64,000 nucleotides of DNA. It comes from Nitrospira sp. GTDB lineage: Bacteria; Nitrospirota; Nitrospiria; Nitrospirales; Nitrospiraceae. The notes under the pieces were generated by a model. That model saw nothing but the letters and a program-made list of their open reading frames with translations. It made no database searches and was not told the origin of the DNA. Of this stretch, positions 16,904 to 26,170 are shown piece by piece. The stretch covers positions 3,140,179 through 3,204,178 of the forward strand of contig CP126121.1 of assembly GCA_030123625.1 (NCBI GenBank). Direction: 5' to 3'. The first letter of the stretch is position 1. Each line of letters opens with the position of its first letter. The position numbers were made by a program, and so were the translations under genes.

Positions 16904-18673
16904 ATGGCGGAAAGCAAGGGTCAGCCAAATCGACTCCGGTCCCTCCGAGATTCCGTCAAGAAGATTACGAAGCGGCTGTCTGAGGGAAATGGGGAGATGA
17001 TTCACAAGAACGACGAACACGCACGCGAAATGGACAAGCTTCGCGTTCAGATTCAGTCGATGGAGGAAGAAATCCGTCGGCTTTACCAATCACGCTACCA
17101 ACTCGATCAGGCCAATAAGCAGAACGAAAAACTCGTGGCCACGCTGCAAGAAGCGAAGGCCCAGATCGAGGCACTGCGTACCGAGGTTGAAAAACTGACG
17201 GCGCCGCCGTCGGCGTATGCCATTTTTTCCAGCATGAATGCGGACGGTACCGGAAATGTCTATGTGTCAGGACGAAAAATGAAGGTCAGCCTTCATCCTT
17301 CGATCAAGCGCCATGAGTTGCGGAAGGGACAAGAAGTGGTCCTGAATGAGGCGCTCAATGTGATCGAGGTCAAAGGATTCGACAGTCAGGGAGAGGTGGT
17401 TCGACTCAAAGACGTGCTGGAAGGTGGGCGGGCATTGGTCACTCTTCATTTTGATGAGGAGAAGGTGGCCGAGCTCGGCGAGCCGCTGCTCGCTGAGCGG
17501 TTAAGTGTGGGGGATCATCTGTTATATGATCCTCGTTCCGGGTACGTCATCGAGAAATTGCCGAAATCCGAAGCAGAAGAGCTCGTGTTGGAAGAAGTTC
17601 CGGATGTCGATTATGAGCACATCGGAGGTCTTCAGAAGGAATTGGAACAGGTGCGCGATGCCGTCGAACTTCCGTTCCTGCATCCACACGTGTTCTCCGA
17701 GTATAAACTCAGCGCACCGAAAGGGGTCCTACTCTATGGTCCACCGGGTTGCGGGAAGACGTTGATCGCCAAAGCCGTCGCTAATTCGATCGCCAAGAAA
17801 TTAGGCCATCGGACGGGCAAAGAAATTCGGAGCTACTTTCTTCATGTGAAAGGCCCAGAATTGCTCAATAAATATGTCGGGGAGTCGGAGCGCCAGGTGC
17901 GTGAGGTATTTAAGAAGGCGAAAGAGCGGGCCGAGGACGGTCATCCGGTGATCGTATTTTTCGATGAGATGGATGCGCTCTTCAGAACCCGTGGGACAGG
18001 GATCTCCTCGGATATCGAGTCGACGATTGTTCCCCAGTTTCTTTCCGAGATCGATGGAGTCGAACGATTGCGCAACGTCATCGTCATTGGGGCCAGCAAC
18101 CGCCAAGATTTGATCGATCCCGCGGTACTCCGCGCCGGCCGGTTGGACGTTAAGGTCAAAGTGGGGCGACCGGATGCCACGGCTGCTCGTGACATTTTCT
18201 CGAAGTACATCTCGACGGATCTCCCTTTTGCCGCCGAAGACCTGGAACGGCATGGAGGCGATCGACACGCTCTGGTCGATCGATTGACGGCCCTGACGGT
18301 TGAGACCATGTATGCAGCCAGTGAAGAAAATAAGTTCATTGAAGTGACCTATGCCAACGGCGAAAAGGAAGTCCTGTACTTCCGCGACTTTGCTAGCGGT
18401 GCCCTGATTGAAGGAATCGTTTCGCGCGCGAAAAAATTTGCCGTGAAGCGCGTGATCGCGTCGGAGGGAGCCGGCCTGCGACCGGACGACTTGATCCGCG
18501 CCATCCGTGAGGAGTTCAAGGAACACGAGGACCTTCCCAATACGACCAATCCTGACGATTGGGCGAAAGTCGCCGGCAAGAAGGGCGAGAAGATCATTCA
18601 TATTCGAACCATCAGTGGTGGGCCCACCGAACATCGGCAGATTGAAACTATCAGTACCGGTCACTACCTGTAA
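16904..18673 (+). CDS. arc: Proteasome-associated AAA+ ATPase (ARC/Mpa)
   Basis: 589 residues. The N-terminal coiled coil (about 30-100) is followed by two OB-type segments (about 105-235) and one AAA+ module: Walker A GPPGCGKT near 279, Walker B IVFFDEMDA near 348, and an RAGRLD arginine-finger region. The C-terminus is GHYL, close to the GQYL tail with which mycobacterial Mpa docks into the 20S core. The protein unfolds tagged substrates and feeds them to PrcAB. dop starts 8 bases after its stop. The start lacks a clear ribosome site, but the promoter position fits. Confidence 0.96.
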   Translation: MAESKGQPNRLRSLRDSVKKITKRLSEGNGEMIHKNDEHAREMDKLRVQIQSMEEEIRRLYQSRYQLDQANKQNEKLVATLQEAKAQIEALRTEVEKLTAPPSAYAIFSSMNADGTGNVYVSGRKMKVSLHPSIKRHELRKGQEVVLNEALNVIEVKGFDSQGEVVRLKDVLEGGRALVTLHFDEEKVAELGEPLLAERLSVGDHLLYDPRSGYVIEKLPKSEAEELVLEEVPDVDYEHIGGLQKELEQVRDAVELPFLHPHVFSEYKLSAPKGVLLYGPPGCGKTLIAKAVANSIAKKLGHRTGKEIRSYFLHVKGPELLNKYVGESERQVREVFKKAKERAEDGHPVIVFFDEMDALFRTRGTGISSDIESTIVPQFLSEIDGVERLRNVIVIGASNRQDLIDPAVLRAGRLDVKVKVGRPDATAARDIFSKYISTDLPFAAEDLERHGGDRHALVDRLTALTVETMYAASEENKFIEVTYANGEKEVLYFRDFASGALIEGIVSRAKKFAVKRVIASEGAGLRPDDLIRAIREEFKEHEDLPNTTNPDDWAKVAGKKGEKIIHIRTISGGPTEHRQIETISTGHYL

Positions 18674-18681
18674 CGATCCTT

Positions 18682-20181
18682 ATGTCAGATCACACATCCA
18701 CGAATTGCATGCGCGTGCTCGGCACTGAAACCGAGTTCGGCATCGCGGCAAAAGATCCATCTGCAATAGACCCTGTGTCGGGCTCATTCGCCGTGATCGG
18801 ACATTACCCGAGACTCCCGGCTCCTGGGGCTCTGTGGGATTACGAGAACGAAAATCCCCTTTTAGATGCCAGGGGATTTGAAGTTGACGGCGAGCGGGAA
18901 CGTCCCAATCCCGATTATAATCGGCAACTGAACAAGGTGTTGGCGAACGGGGGACGCTTATATGTCGATGGCGCTCATCCGGAGTACTCGACGCCGGAGT
19001 GTTCGAATGCCAGGGAGGTTGTGGCGTTCGAACGAGTCGGAGAGCGTATTCTTGCTGCATGCCTTCATGAAATGGCCCGGGTGAGGGGATGCGAACAGTA
19101 TGTCCTGTACAAGAATAACTCCGACGGCAAGGGCAACAGCTATGGATATCACGAAAACTATTTAGTTTCGCGCTCCGTGCCGTTCGACAAGATCGCGCGA
19201 GTGTTGACGCCGTTCCTTGTCACACGACCGATCTTCGCCGGGGCAGGAAAAGTCGGAGCTGAGAATCAGACCAGCCCGGCGGAATATCAAATTTCGCAGC
19301 GCGCCGACTTTTTTGAATGCCTCATGGACCTCAACACGATGGTCAAACGGCCCATCATCAATACACGGGACGAACCGCATGCCGATGCGGCAAGATTTCG
19401 GAGGCTCCATGTCATCACGGGCGACGCCAACATGGCGGAACTCTCCACCTACCTGAAGGTGGGAACGTTGGACATCGTCCTGGATTTGCTTGAGTCAGGA
19501 GCCGATCTGCCTGAGTTCGAACTGGACGAGCCGGTTCGCGCGTTCAAGCAAGTGTCCCGCGATCTGGATGTGAAAGAAACCGTGAAACTGACCGGTGGAA
19601 GGCCTACCACGGCTCTTGCCGTCCAGCGGGCGTACCTGAGCGCCGCCAAGACGTTTTTTGCTTCGCAGGATCATAGCCCTACCACTCATGATGTGTTGCT
19701 CCGCTGGGAGGATGTGTTGAATCGGCTCGATCGCGATCCACGGTTATTGGAGAACGAGTTGGATTGGGTCGCCAAACGTCACATGATCGAGTCCTACATG
19801 GAACGTAAAGGCTGCGGATGGGATGATCCCCGAATGAGGCTGATGGATCTCCAATATCATGATGTCCGTCCGGACAAGGGGTTGTTCTATACGCTGGAGC
19901 GCAGTCGCCTCATCGAGCGGATTGTCGAGGAAAACGATATTCAACGAGCGGAGCTCAATCCACCGACGGGTACCAGGGCCTATTTTCGCGGGCGGTGTGT
20001 CAGTAAGTTTGCCAAGGCGTTGTACGGGGCCAGTTGGACGTCGGTGCTGTTCGACATCGGCAATACGACGATCAAGAAGGTGCCTCTGATGGACCCCCAT
20101 CGAGGGACGCAGACATTGACACGAGAGTTGCTCGATACGACCGATTCGGTCGATGCCCTGATCGAAAAACTCAAGGTTTGA
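18682..20181 (+). CDS. dop: Depupylase/deamidase of the Dop type
   Basis: 499 residues of the PafA/Dop carboxylate-amine ligase-like fold. It has GTETEFGIA at the start, the Dop-specific loop with LWDYENENPLLDARGFE, and the catalytic Asp (about residue 96) in RLYVDGAHPEYSTPEC. Further conserved blocks are LYKNNSDGKGNSYGYHENYL, SQRADFFE and INTRDEPHADAARFRRLHVI. Dop deamidates the C-terminal Gln of Pup-like modifiers and removes them from substrates, using ATP. The Dop loop separates it from PafA at 22165. It lies in the ATPase-PrcBA operon. Confidence 0.94.
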   Translation: MSDHTSTNCMRVLGTETEFGIAAKDPSAIDPVSGSFAVIGHYPRLPAPGALWDYENENPLLDARGFEVDGERERPNPDYNRQLNKVLANGGRLYVDGAHPEYSTPECSNAREVVAFERVGERILAACLHEMARVRGCEQYVLYKNNSDGKGNSYGYHENYLVSRSVPFDKIARVLTPFLVTRPIFAGAGKVGAENQTSPAEYQISQRADFFECLMDLNTMVKRPIINTRDEPHADAARFRRLHVITGDANMAELSTYLKVGTLDIVLDLLESGADLPEFELDEPVRAFKQVSRDLDVKETVKLTGGRPTTALAVQRAYLSAAKTFFASQDHSPTTHDVLLRWEDVLNRLDRDPRLLENELDWVAKRHMIESYMERKGCGWDDPRMRLMDLQYHDVRPDKGLFYTLERSRLIERIVEENDIQRAELNPPTGTRAYFRGRCVSKFAKALYGASWTSVLFDIGNTTIKKVPLMDPHRGTQTLTRELLDTTDSVDALIEKLKV

Positions 20182-20277
20182 CGAAATGGTGATTCCGAGA
20201 AACAGCGGAAAAACCCAATTCATCATGCCAAAAATATGGCACGCCGTTCCGTTCGAGGTTAACGCCAGCATAACTTC

Positions 20278-20577
20278 AGGATGCTCAAAAAGGCCGCTGT
20301 TCTCACCCGCCCGGCCCCGGCGCGCCAAGACGCGCCTCTCCGCAAGCAAGGCCGCAGCGAGGTCCGCGACGCGAAGAATAATGAGCGTCACGTCTGCGGA
20401 CGGGCGCCCTCGGCTTCGCCGCGAGGCGAGCGAGTCGGTGAGCGCCCAGTGTCTGAAAGGCGAGGCCTATTCTTTTTCACCCACCCGCCCCGAGCTGCTC
20501 TTAGCAGCTCATGCCCGGTGGTACGTTGAGCCTCTGAGCGACGCGAGAACGCTGCTGGCGGACTTTTTCAGCATCCT
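20278..20577 (-). repeat. Palindrome-ended repeat, family R1, long copy
   Basis: 300-bp element in reverse orientation relative to 14187-14359, with ends AGGATGCTCAAAAAG and CTTTTTCAGCATCCT. It fills most of the 408 bases between dop and prcB and ends 12 bases before the prcB ATG. Open frames across it (for example 20186-20593) are repeat-derived and low complexity. No modifier gene (Pup or UBact) was found in this gap on either strand. Confidence 0.85.
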
Positions 20578-20589
20578 GCTAAGACCACG

Positions 20590-21405
20590 ATGAAGCTGCC
20601 CTACCTTCCCGACCACGACGGATCCAGTTTTTTTGACTTTGTCTCAACACATCATCCTGAGTTGGCCTTGCGAAGCCACGGAACGGCGGCGGTTCACGAC
20701 CAGATGCGCGCCGTTGGGCCGGTCGCCGTACCCTCCGCCACGACGGTGCTGGCGCTCAAGTATCAGCAGGGTGTCGTGATCGCCGGAGACCGCCGAGCCA
20801 CGGAAGGGTTTCAGATCGCGGATCGCCGCATCGAAAAAGTCTTCAAGATTGACGACTGGTCGGCCATGGCGATCGCGGGGGCGGCCGGTCCCTGCATCGA
20901 GATGGCCAAGTTATTTCAGACCGAGTTGGAACATTATGAAAAACTCGAAGGCATGCCGCTCTCCTGTGAAGGGAAGGCCAATAAACTTGGGCAGATGGTC
21001 AAGGCCAATCTTCCGATGGTGTTTCAGGGACTGGTCGTCATGCCGTTGTACACCGGGTATGACGTGAAACGAGCCGAGGGCCGCATCTTCAAGTACGACA
21101 TCACCGGCGGACGGTACGAAGAGTCGGATTACCATGCGATCGGTTCCGGTGGAAAAGATGCCCGTAACACGATGCGCGAGCATTTTCGGAGAGGTCTTTC
21201 CGAGCAGGACGCGCTCAAGTTGGCTTTGTTGTCGCTCTATAATGCCGCGGATGATGATGTCGGTACGGGCGGACCGGACCTGATACGAGGCATCTATCCG
21301 ACCGCCAAGTTTGTGACCGCTCAGGGCATCACCGATGTCTCCGATGACAAACTGAGAGCTGTGTATGACGAGATGATGACCGCACGCCGTTCAAGGGAGA
21401 CGTAA
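20590..21405 (+). CDS. prcB: 20S proteasome beta subunit
   Basis: 271 residues. A propeptide of 50 residues ends before Thr51, which starts the mature chain TTVLALKYQQGVVIAGDRRA; this Thr is the N-terminal nucleophile. HYEKLEGMPL and YNAADDDVGTGGPDLIRGIYP are also typical of PrcB. It forms the catalytic rings of the 20S core. It is followed by prcA after 2 bases. The start codon lies 12 bases downstream of an R1 repeat, so its upstream signals have been replaced or supplied by the repeat. Confidence 0.97.
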   Translation: MKLPYLPDHDGSSFFDFVSTHHPELALRSHGTAAVHDQMRAVGPVAVPSATTVLALKYQQGVVIAGDRRATEGFQIADRRIEKVFKIDDWSAMAIAGAAGPCIEMAKLFQTELEHYEKLEGMPLSCEGKANKLGQMVKANLPMVFQGLVVMPLYTGYDVKRAEGRIFKYDITGGRYEESDYHAIGSGGKDARNTMREHFRRGLSEQDALKLALLSLYNAADDDVGTGGPDLIRGIYPTAKFVTAQGITDVSDDKLRAVYDEMMTARRSRET

Positions 21406-21407
21406 TC

Positions 21408-22094
21408 ATGCCGATGCCCTATTACGTATCCCCCGAACAGATGATGCAGGATAAGGCTGAGTATGCCAAGAAGGGGATCGCCAAAGGCCGCTCGATCATC
21501 GCGATGGAGTATATCGACGGCATTCTGTTGACGGCGGATAATCCGAGCGCCTCGCTGCACAAGGTTTCGGAAATCTACGATAACATCGCGTTTGCGGGAG
21601 CCGGTAAGTACAGCGAGTTTGAAAACCTTCGAAAGGCGGGTATCCGCCACGCCGATCTGAGAGGATTCATGTATAGCAGGGAAGATGTGACCGGCCGCTC
21701 GCTCGCAAACGGGTATTCGCAAAGCCTGGGGACCGTGTTCAGCCAGGAAATGAAACCGCTTGAGGTTGAGATTCTCGTAGTGCAGGCCGGCACCGATCAT
21801 CACTCGAACGAAATCTTCCGTATTTCGTTCGACGGCAGCATCATCGACGAGAAGAACTTTGCGGTGATCGGCGGAAGGTCTGAAGCGGTACAAACCCTGT
21901 TGAAAGAAAAAAGCCCCGGCCAGATTCCGCCCCTGGACGCTGCGTTGAAGCTGTGTGTTGCGGCGCTGGAGCAGACGGCCAATCAAAAGCTGCAGCCGGA
22001 AGGGTTAGAAGTCGCGGTCTTGGACCGGACTCGTACCGGCAGAAAGTTTCGGCGGTTATTGATCACGGACGTTCGACACATCCTCATTCCTTGA
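21408..22094 (+). CDS. prcA: 20S proteasome alpha subunit
   Basis: 228 residues. The N-terminal YYVSPEQMMQDKAEYAKKGI matches the gate segment of bacterial alpha subunits, followed by AKGRSIIAMEYIDGILLTAD and DNIAFAGAGKYSEFENLRK. Alpha rings cap the core and bind the ATPase C-terminus. There is no N-terminal Thr nucleophile, as expected. It is co-translated with prcB. Confidence 0.96.
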   Translation: MPMPYYVSPEQMMQDKAEYAKKGIAKGRSIIAMEYIDGILLTADNPSASLHKVSEIYDNIAFAGAGKYSEFENLRKAGIRHADLRGFMYSREDVTGRSLANGYSQSLGTVFSQEMKPLEVEILVVQAGTDHHSNEIFRISFDGSIIDEKNFAVIGGRSEAVQTLLKEKSPGQIPPLDAALKLCVAALEQTANQKLQPEGLEVAVLDRTRTGRKFRRLLITDVRHILIP

Positions 22095-22118
22095 CTCTGC
22101 CCTCCATAGAGGCTTCCT

Positions 22119-22148
22119 TTGTTGAAGATTTAAAAAGCGGCGTATAAT
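22119..22148 (+). promoter_or_regulatory. Possible internal promoter before pafA
   Basis: A perfect TATAAT (22143-22148) is preceded by a poor -35 (TTGTTG at 22119-22124, 18-base spacer). The leader would be only about 10 bases, leaving little room for the GAAGG ribosome site at 22154. Weak support. Confidence 0.3.
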
Positions 22149-22164
22149 CTGTCTGAAGGCCATC

Positions 22165-23559
22165 ATGACGTCTGCCGGTCCTATGAAACAACGGATATTC
22201 GGCCTCGAGAACGAATACGGCCTCATTTTTTCACCTAACGGCCGTATCTATCTCCCCATGGAGAAAGTCCTGGGGTACATCTTTGAAGGACTGATCCCGA
22301 ACAGCTGGCCATCGAACGCCTTCTTGGTCAACGGAGCCCGGTTTTATCAAGACACCGGTTGCCATCCTGAATACTCGACGCCGGAGTGTGACAACATCCT
22401 TGACCTCGTGGTGCACGATAAAGCGGGCGAGCGATTGCTGGAAGCCTGTTTGCCTGCAGCGGAGGAGCGGCTTCGAGAGGAAGGGTTGTCCGGAGAAATC
22501 TATATTTTCAAGAATAACACGGATTCTCTGGGGAATACCTACGGATGCCATGAAAACTTCCTCATGCGGCGCGATGTCGATTTCTGGAAAGTCACCGAAC
22601 AATTGATCCCATTTTTCGTGACCCGGCAGGTGTTCAGCGGGGCTGGCAAAGTATTAAAAGTATCCGGAAAGCCGCAATATTTCGTCTCTCAGCGCGCGCA
22701 ACATATCCACGAGAAGACATCATCGTCGACAACGTCTTCCCGAAGCATCATCAATACCCGCGACGAGCCCCATTCGGACGCCGAACGGTATCGGCGGCTC
22801 CATATCATCGTCGGGGATTCCAACATGTCGGAGTATGCCACCTACCTCAAAGTGGGAACGGCCGCGCTCGTCTTGTCGATGATTGAAGAAGGGTATACGG
22901 TCCATGGGTTGGAACTGGAGGATCCCGTCAAGGCGATCCGAGAAGTCTCGCGGGATCCGACATTGAAGAAAAAAGTGAAACTCGATGACGGCAGACAGAT
23001 GACCGCCATTGAAATTCAACTGACCTATCTCAAGAGGGCCAGAGAGTATTTACATCAACAGGCGCATGATCCCCTCCTCGACGATGTGTGGGAGAAGTGG
23101 GAACGGATGCTTCAGCGGCTTGAAGAAGATCCGATGCAACTCATCCATCAGGTCGATTGGATCACGAAGAAACATTTGATCCAATCCTACGTGGATAAGA
23201 AGGATTGCGGGTGGGACGACCCAAGAGTGTTCCTTCTTGATTTGCAATTCCATGACGTGAAGCGGACGAGAGGGTTGTATTATCTGATGGAATCTCGGGG
23301 TCTCATCGAACGAGTCGTCGAAGAGGAGGCTGTCCAGCGAGCGATGTCCACTCCACCTCAAACGACAAGGGCCAAGGTTCGTGGGGACTTCATCCGGTTC
23401 GCTCGTGCCAAGAATCGGTCCTATACGGTCGATTGGACGTATCTGAAGCTGAACGGCTATTGGGAAGAAACCATTCTCTGCATGGACCCCTTCAGTGCGG
23501 TGAATCGGCGCGTCGAAGAACTGATTTCTCAAGTGTCCGGGGGGCGGTTTTATCGATGA
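22165..23559 (+). CDS. pafA: Proteasome accessory factor PafA-type ligase
   Basis: 464 residues, same fold as Dop but without the Dop loop. It has RIFGLENEYGLI near the start, the catalytic Asp (about residue 63) in FYQDTGCHPEYSTPECD, FKNNTDSLGNTYGCHENFL, and INTRDEPHSDAERYRRLHII. PafA attaches the C-terminal Glu of a Pup-like protein to substrate lysines, marking them for the proteasome. GAAGG lies 6 bases upstream of ATG 22165. Its stop overlaps the start of the M23 peptidase. The partner modifier is not encoded in the window. Confidence 0.94.
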   Translation: MTSAGPMKQRIFGLENEYGLIFSPNGRIYLPMEKVLGYIFEGLIPNSWPSNAFLVNGARFYQDTGCHPEYSTPECDNILDLVVHDKAGERLLEACLPAAEERLREEGLSGEIYIFKNNTDSLGNTYGCHENFLMRRDVDFWKVTEQLIPFFVTRQVFSGAGKVLKVSGKPQYFVSQRAQHIHEKTSSSTTSSRSIINTRDEPHSDAERYRRLHIIVGDSNMSEYATYLKVGTAALVLSMIEEGYTVHGLELEDPVKAIREVSRDPTLKKKVKLDDGRQMTAIEIQLTYLKRAREYLHQQAHDPLLDDVWEKWERMLQRLEEDPMQLIHQVDWITKKHLIQSYVDKKDCGWDDPRVFLLDLQFHDVKRTRGLYYLMESRGLIERVVEEEAVQRAMSTPPQTTRAKVRGDFIRFARAKNRSYTVDWTYLKLNGYWEETILCMDPFSAVNRRVEELISQVSGGRFYR

Positions 23560-24551
23560 AGCCGGTGGTGTATCTGCATCACGCACCAGGTACCATGCCG
23601 GCAGGGTGGGTATTGGGCATCGCCATTCTGTTCGCCGGTTGCCTGTTCCTCGACCTTCTTCCAGGTTCTGTCGCGACAGCGCAAGGCGCCGATGGCCGTT
23701 ATACCGGGAAACAGGGAGAAATTATTGTCGTCAAGGTCCCCGTCGATGATTCGGCTACCAGTGTGCAGGGGAAATTCCTGGGGCGATCCATCAGCTTCTT
23801 CCCCGACACGCGACTCGAAGAACCGAGAGGATTTCTCGGATTGCTCGGGATAGACTTGCAAGACGAGCCGGGAACTCATGAACTGCTCGTCGAGCTGAAG
23901 ACGGCTGAGCAGAATCGTACGCTCCGCTACAGCGTCGTAGTCGTCAAAGAGAAATTTCACGTCGAACACCTTACACTTCCCAAAGACAAGGTCGATCTTG
24001 ATGAAAGAAGCTTGGCGCGCTGGAAGGCTGAGCAAGAGCAGGTAAAAGCGGCATTGATCAGCGATTCTGCGACAAAGTTATGGCAGCCGGGTTTCGTGGA
24101 GCCGGTGAGCGGCAAGCGAACCGGCATCTTCGGCAGCATGAGAATCATGAACGGCCACGCGAGGAATCCGCACAACGGTGAAGACATCGGCGCTCCGCTG
24201 GGTACCCCCGTCGCCGCGACCAATGATGGGGTGGTACGACTCATCGTCGATCATATTTTCTCGGGAAAGGGCGTATTTTTGGACCACGGGTTGGGTTTCT
24301 ATTCGATGTATTTTCATCTGTCCGAAGTCCTGGTCAAGGACGGCGATCGCGTGAAGACCGGGCAGATCGTCGGAAAAGTGGGAGCGACCGGTCGGGCCAC
24401 CGGTCCGCATCTCCATTGGGGGGTGAAACTCAATGGCGCGCGCGTCAACCCCTATGCCTTGCTGGATCTGCCGTTTAAAGGTGCAGTGCGGTCGGCGGCT
24501 TCTGAACCATCTGGTGATCCAACTTCCAGCGTAGGTGCGCCGGCTCCATAG
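23556..24551 (+). CDS. Periplasmic M23 metallopeptidase
   Basis: 331 residues: signal peptide or anchor (WVLGIAILFAGCLFLDLLPG), a middle beta-rich region, and a C-terminal LytM domain. Unlike the EnvC-like protein at 11581, the zinc site is intact: HNGEDIGA and HLHWG supply the His, Asp and HxH residues. It probably cuts peptidoglycan cross-links. The ATG at 23556 overlaps the pafA stop, so it belongs to the proteasome operon at least in expression. A Ser/Pro-rich tail of about 25 residues follows the domain. Confidence 0.92.
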   Translation: MKPVVYLHHAPGTMPAGWVLGIAILFAGCLFLDLLPGSVATAQGADGRYTGKQGEIIVVKVPVDDSATSVQGKFLGRSISFFPDTRLEEPRGFLGLLGIDLQDEPGTHELLVELKTAEQNRTLRYSVVVVKEKFHVEHLTLPKDKVDLDERSLARWKAEQEQVKAALISDSATKLWQPGFVEPVSGKRTGIFGSMRIMNGHARNPHNGEDIGAPLGTPVAATNDGVVRLIVDHIFSGKGVFLDHGLGFYSMYFHLSEVLVKDGDRVKTGQIVGKVGATGRATGPHLHWGVKLNGARVNPYALLDLPFKGAVRSAASEPSGDPTSSVGAPAP

Positions 24552-24641
24552 TGTCGATCGGTTTCAGCTCTCGCCATCCGTAAGATTTCTGGTTGACCTC
24601 GTCCCACCGCGAGCATACCATTTTGGAATGGGGCATCAGAC

Positions 24642-24905
24642 ATGAGAATCTTCTTGTTTATCCTCTCCGTGCTTTCTCTCCTGCTGGCTGCACACCGATT
24701 CTACCTCGCCGAGCATACCGGGCAGCACAAGGGAGGGCTCTTCTTTCTGCTCATCGGCATCCAGCTGCTGATTGCCGCGGCGCTCATCAGTGGCCATCGG
24801 GAAGAGCACATCTCCAAGTCGCCGGCATCGACAGATAAGGGAGACAGCAATGAATCTGGGCCGAATGCGGTGAACGTTTCGGAGAAACACAAGACGAAAT
24901 CGTGA
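24642..24905 (+). CDS. Small two-segment membrane protein, unassigned
   Basis: 87 residues with two hydrophobic segments (FLFILSVLSLLLAAHRFYL and GLFFLLIGIQLLIAAALI) and a hydrophilic Ser/Lys/Asn tail. I do not recognise a family. It starts 90 bases after the M23 gene, with no strong ribosome site and no promoter seen. The frame is accepted for its clean hydrophobic pattern. Confidence 0.6.
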   Translation: MRIFLFILSVLSLLLAAHRFYLAEHTGQHKGGLFFLLIGIQLLIAAALISGHREEHISKSPASTDKGDSNESGPNAVNVSEKHKTKS

Positions 24906-25097
24906 GGGACAGCGAGCGTGCTTGATTGAAGTAGCGGACGGAGATTTGTAGTGGCGACGGTATCGATTTGCACTGCGCTGTTGTTAAATAGTAACAGACC
25001 GTCTCCATATGGCCAGAAGTATACGAAGAGTAGAAATCGTAAGCGGTGGAGTACTCACATGCAGAATTGTGGAGAGCGATAGTAATTGCGTAATCCC

Positions 25098-25415
25098 TCA
25101 ATACACAATAGGCGGACGTTTGCCGTTGATGATCAACAGCAACCGCTTAAACTGCAACGGCTTGTCGGGGTCACGCGTATAGTGGGTAGGATCTTCTGAG
25201 ACTTCCACCTCGCTCAGCGGGATCGACAGTTTCTGACGAATGTGGGGGATGTTGGTTTCCAACTCCAGATCAACGAGTCGCTCGCTACAGCCGGTCACGA
25301 TGGTGTTGATATCGCGTTGGTCATCAAACTGCACCGTAATCCGTTCTTCTGGGTTGATCCATGGCGTGATGAGGGCAACCTTGTCTGCATGACTCATGGC
25401 GGAAACATTCTCCAT
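25098..25415 (-). CDS. Unassigned cytoplasmic protein (105 aa)
   Basis: No known domain. It is hydrophilic with a charged central region (VQFDDQRDINTIVTGCSERL) and a basic end (FKRLLLIINGKRPPIVY). The start could be ATG 25415 or ATG 25397 (GGAG 12 bases upstream). It is convergent with the small membrane gene ending at 24905; the 192 bases between hold nothing I can assign. It lies downstream of the exported protein at 25471-25842 on the same strand. Confidence 0.6.
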   Translation of the reverse strand: MENVSAMSHADKVALITPWINPEERITVQFDDQRDINTIVTGCSERLVDLELETNIPHIRQKLSIPLSEVEVSEDPTHYTRDPDKPLQFKRLLLIINGKRPPIVY

Positions 25416-25470
25416 ATTCCAATCATACTCCCTCTCATTCCTGCGACGTCACTCGGGTATTCCCGAGCAG

Positions 25471-25842
25471 TTAATTCGGCGAGATGCCCAATCCTCCCAT
25501 CAACGGCATCAAGCTTTCTTCCCCCGGTCCTTTTCCCTGCCTCGTTGCATCACTGATTTCTTCGAGGAGCTGACCGGCCTCGGGGCTCAACTGTTTTAAC
25601 TTTTCTCCAAGTTCTCCGGACGTCAAGCCTTGTCGAATCTCGGCATCCGAGATTTTTCCTTCTTTGATACCCTGTTGAAGGATCTGTGCCAGAGACCGCA
25701 CCTTTGCCAGGACGTCGGGCGGCATGCCGTTCAGGATACGGGCGGCGTCCTGCTGACCACCTCCAAGTTGAGCATGGACTGGAATGGCCAACCAAATAGA
25801 AAATCCAAAAATAGCGATCATCTGTATGCGCCTAAGTGACAT
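25471..25842 (-). CDS. Unassigned exported helical protein (123 aa)
   Basis: Signal peptide (MIAIFGFSIWLAIPVHAQ) with likely cleavage near residue 24, then about 100 mostly helical residues (VLAKVRSLAQILQQGI, GELGEKLKQLSPEAGQLL) and a Gly/Pro-rich end. No family recognised. A strong GGGAGGAG lies 8 bases upstream of the ATG, so the gene itself is credible. Probably a small periplasmic protein. Confidence 0.75.
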   Translation of the reverse strand: MSLRRIQMIAIFGFSIWLAIPVHAQLGGGQQDAARILNGMPPDVLAKVRSLAQILQQGIKEGKISDAEIRQGLTSGELGEKLKQLSPEAGQLLEEISDATRQGKGPGEESLMPLMGGLGISPN

Positions 25843-26170
25843 TGCGGTCTCCTCCCTTTGGACAGGATAAGTCGAGCATCCGAGCGATTAGTCATTGCCA
25901 TTGCAGGATATTTGCCAGCTCCGTATAGGAAGGGGGTGGAGAACGAGAGCTTCAAGGGGATAGGCGATATGGTCTCGTACTGATTGAGAAAGCAATGACT
26001 TTCCTTAGATGGCTGGTCTGAAGTTGATGACGGTTATCGACTGAAGCAGATGTGAGAGCGCGTGCTCATGCTTCAAGGACGAGACCTTCCGGACATGAAA
26101 GTCTATTTGATGGGCAGTCTTGGACTTCACAGCGTCATTGATCAAGCACCGATGATGAGTGACGGATAAC
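25843..26170. other. Intergenic gap, nothing assigned
   Basis: 328 bases between two minus-strand genes. Apart from the ribosome site of the downstream gene at its left edge, I see no gene, RNA or clear hairpin with a T-run. Confidence 0.6.

Noticed and set aside
20186..20593. 135-codon open frame between dop and prcB, considered as a modifier gene
   Set aside because: Most of it is R1 repeat; the sequence is low complexity and has no Gly-Glu/Gln end. The same frame type occurs in the other R1 copy.
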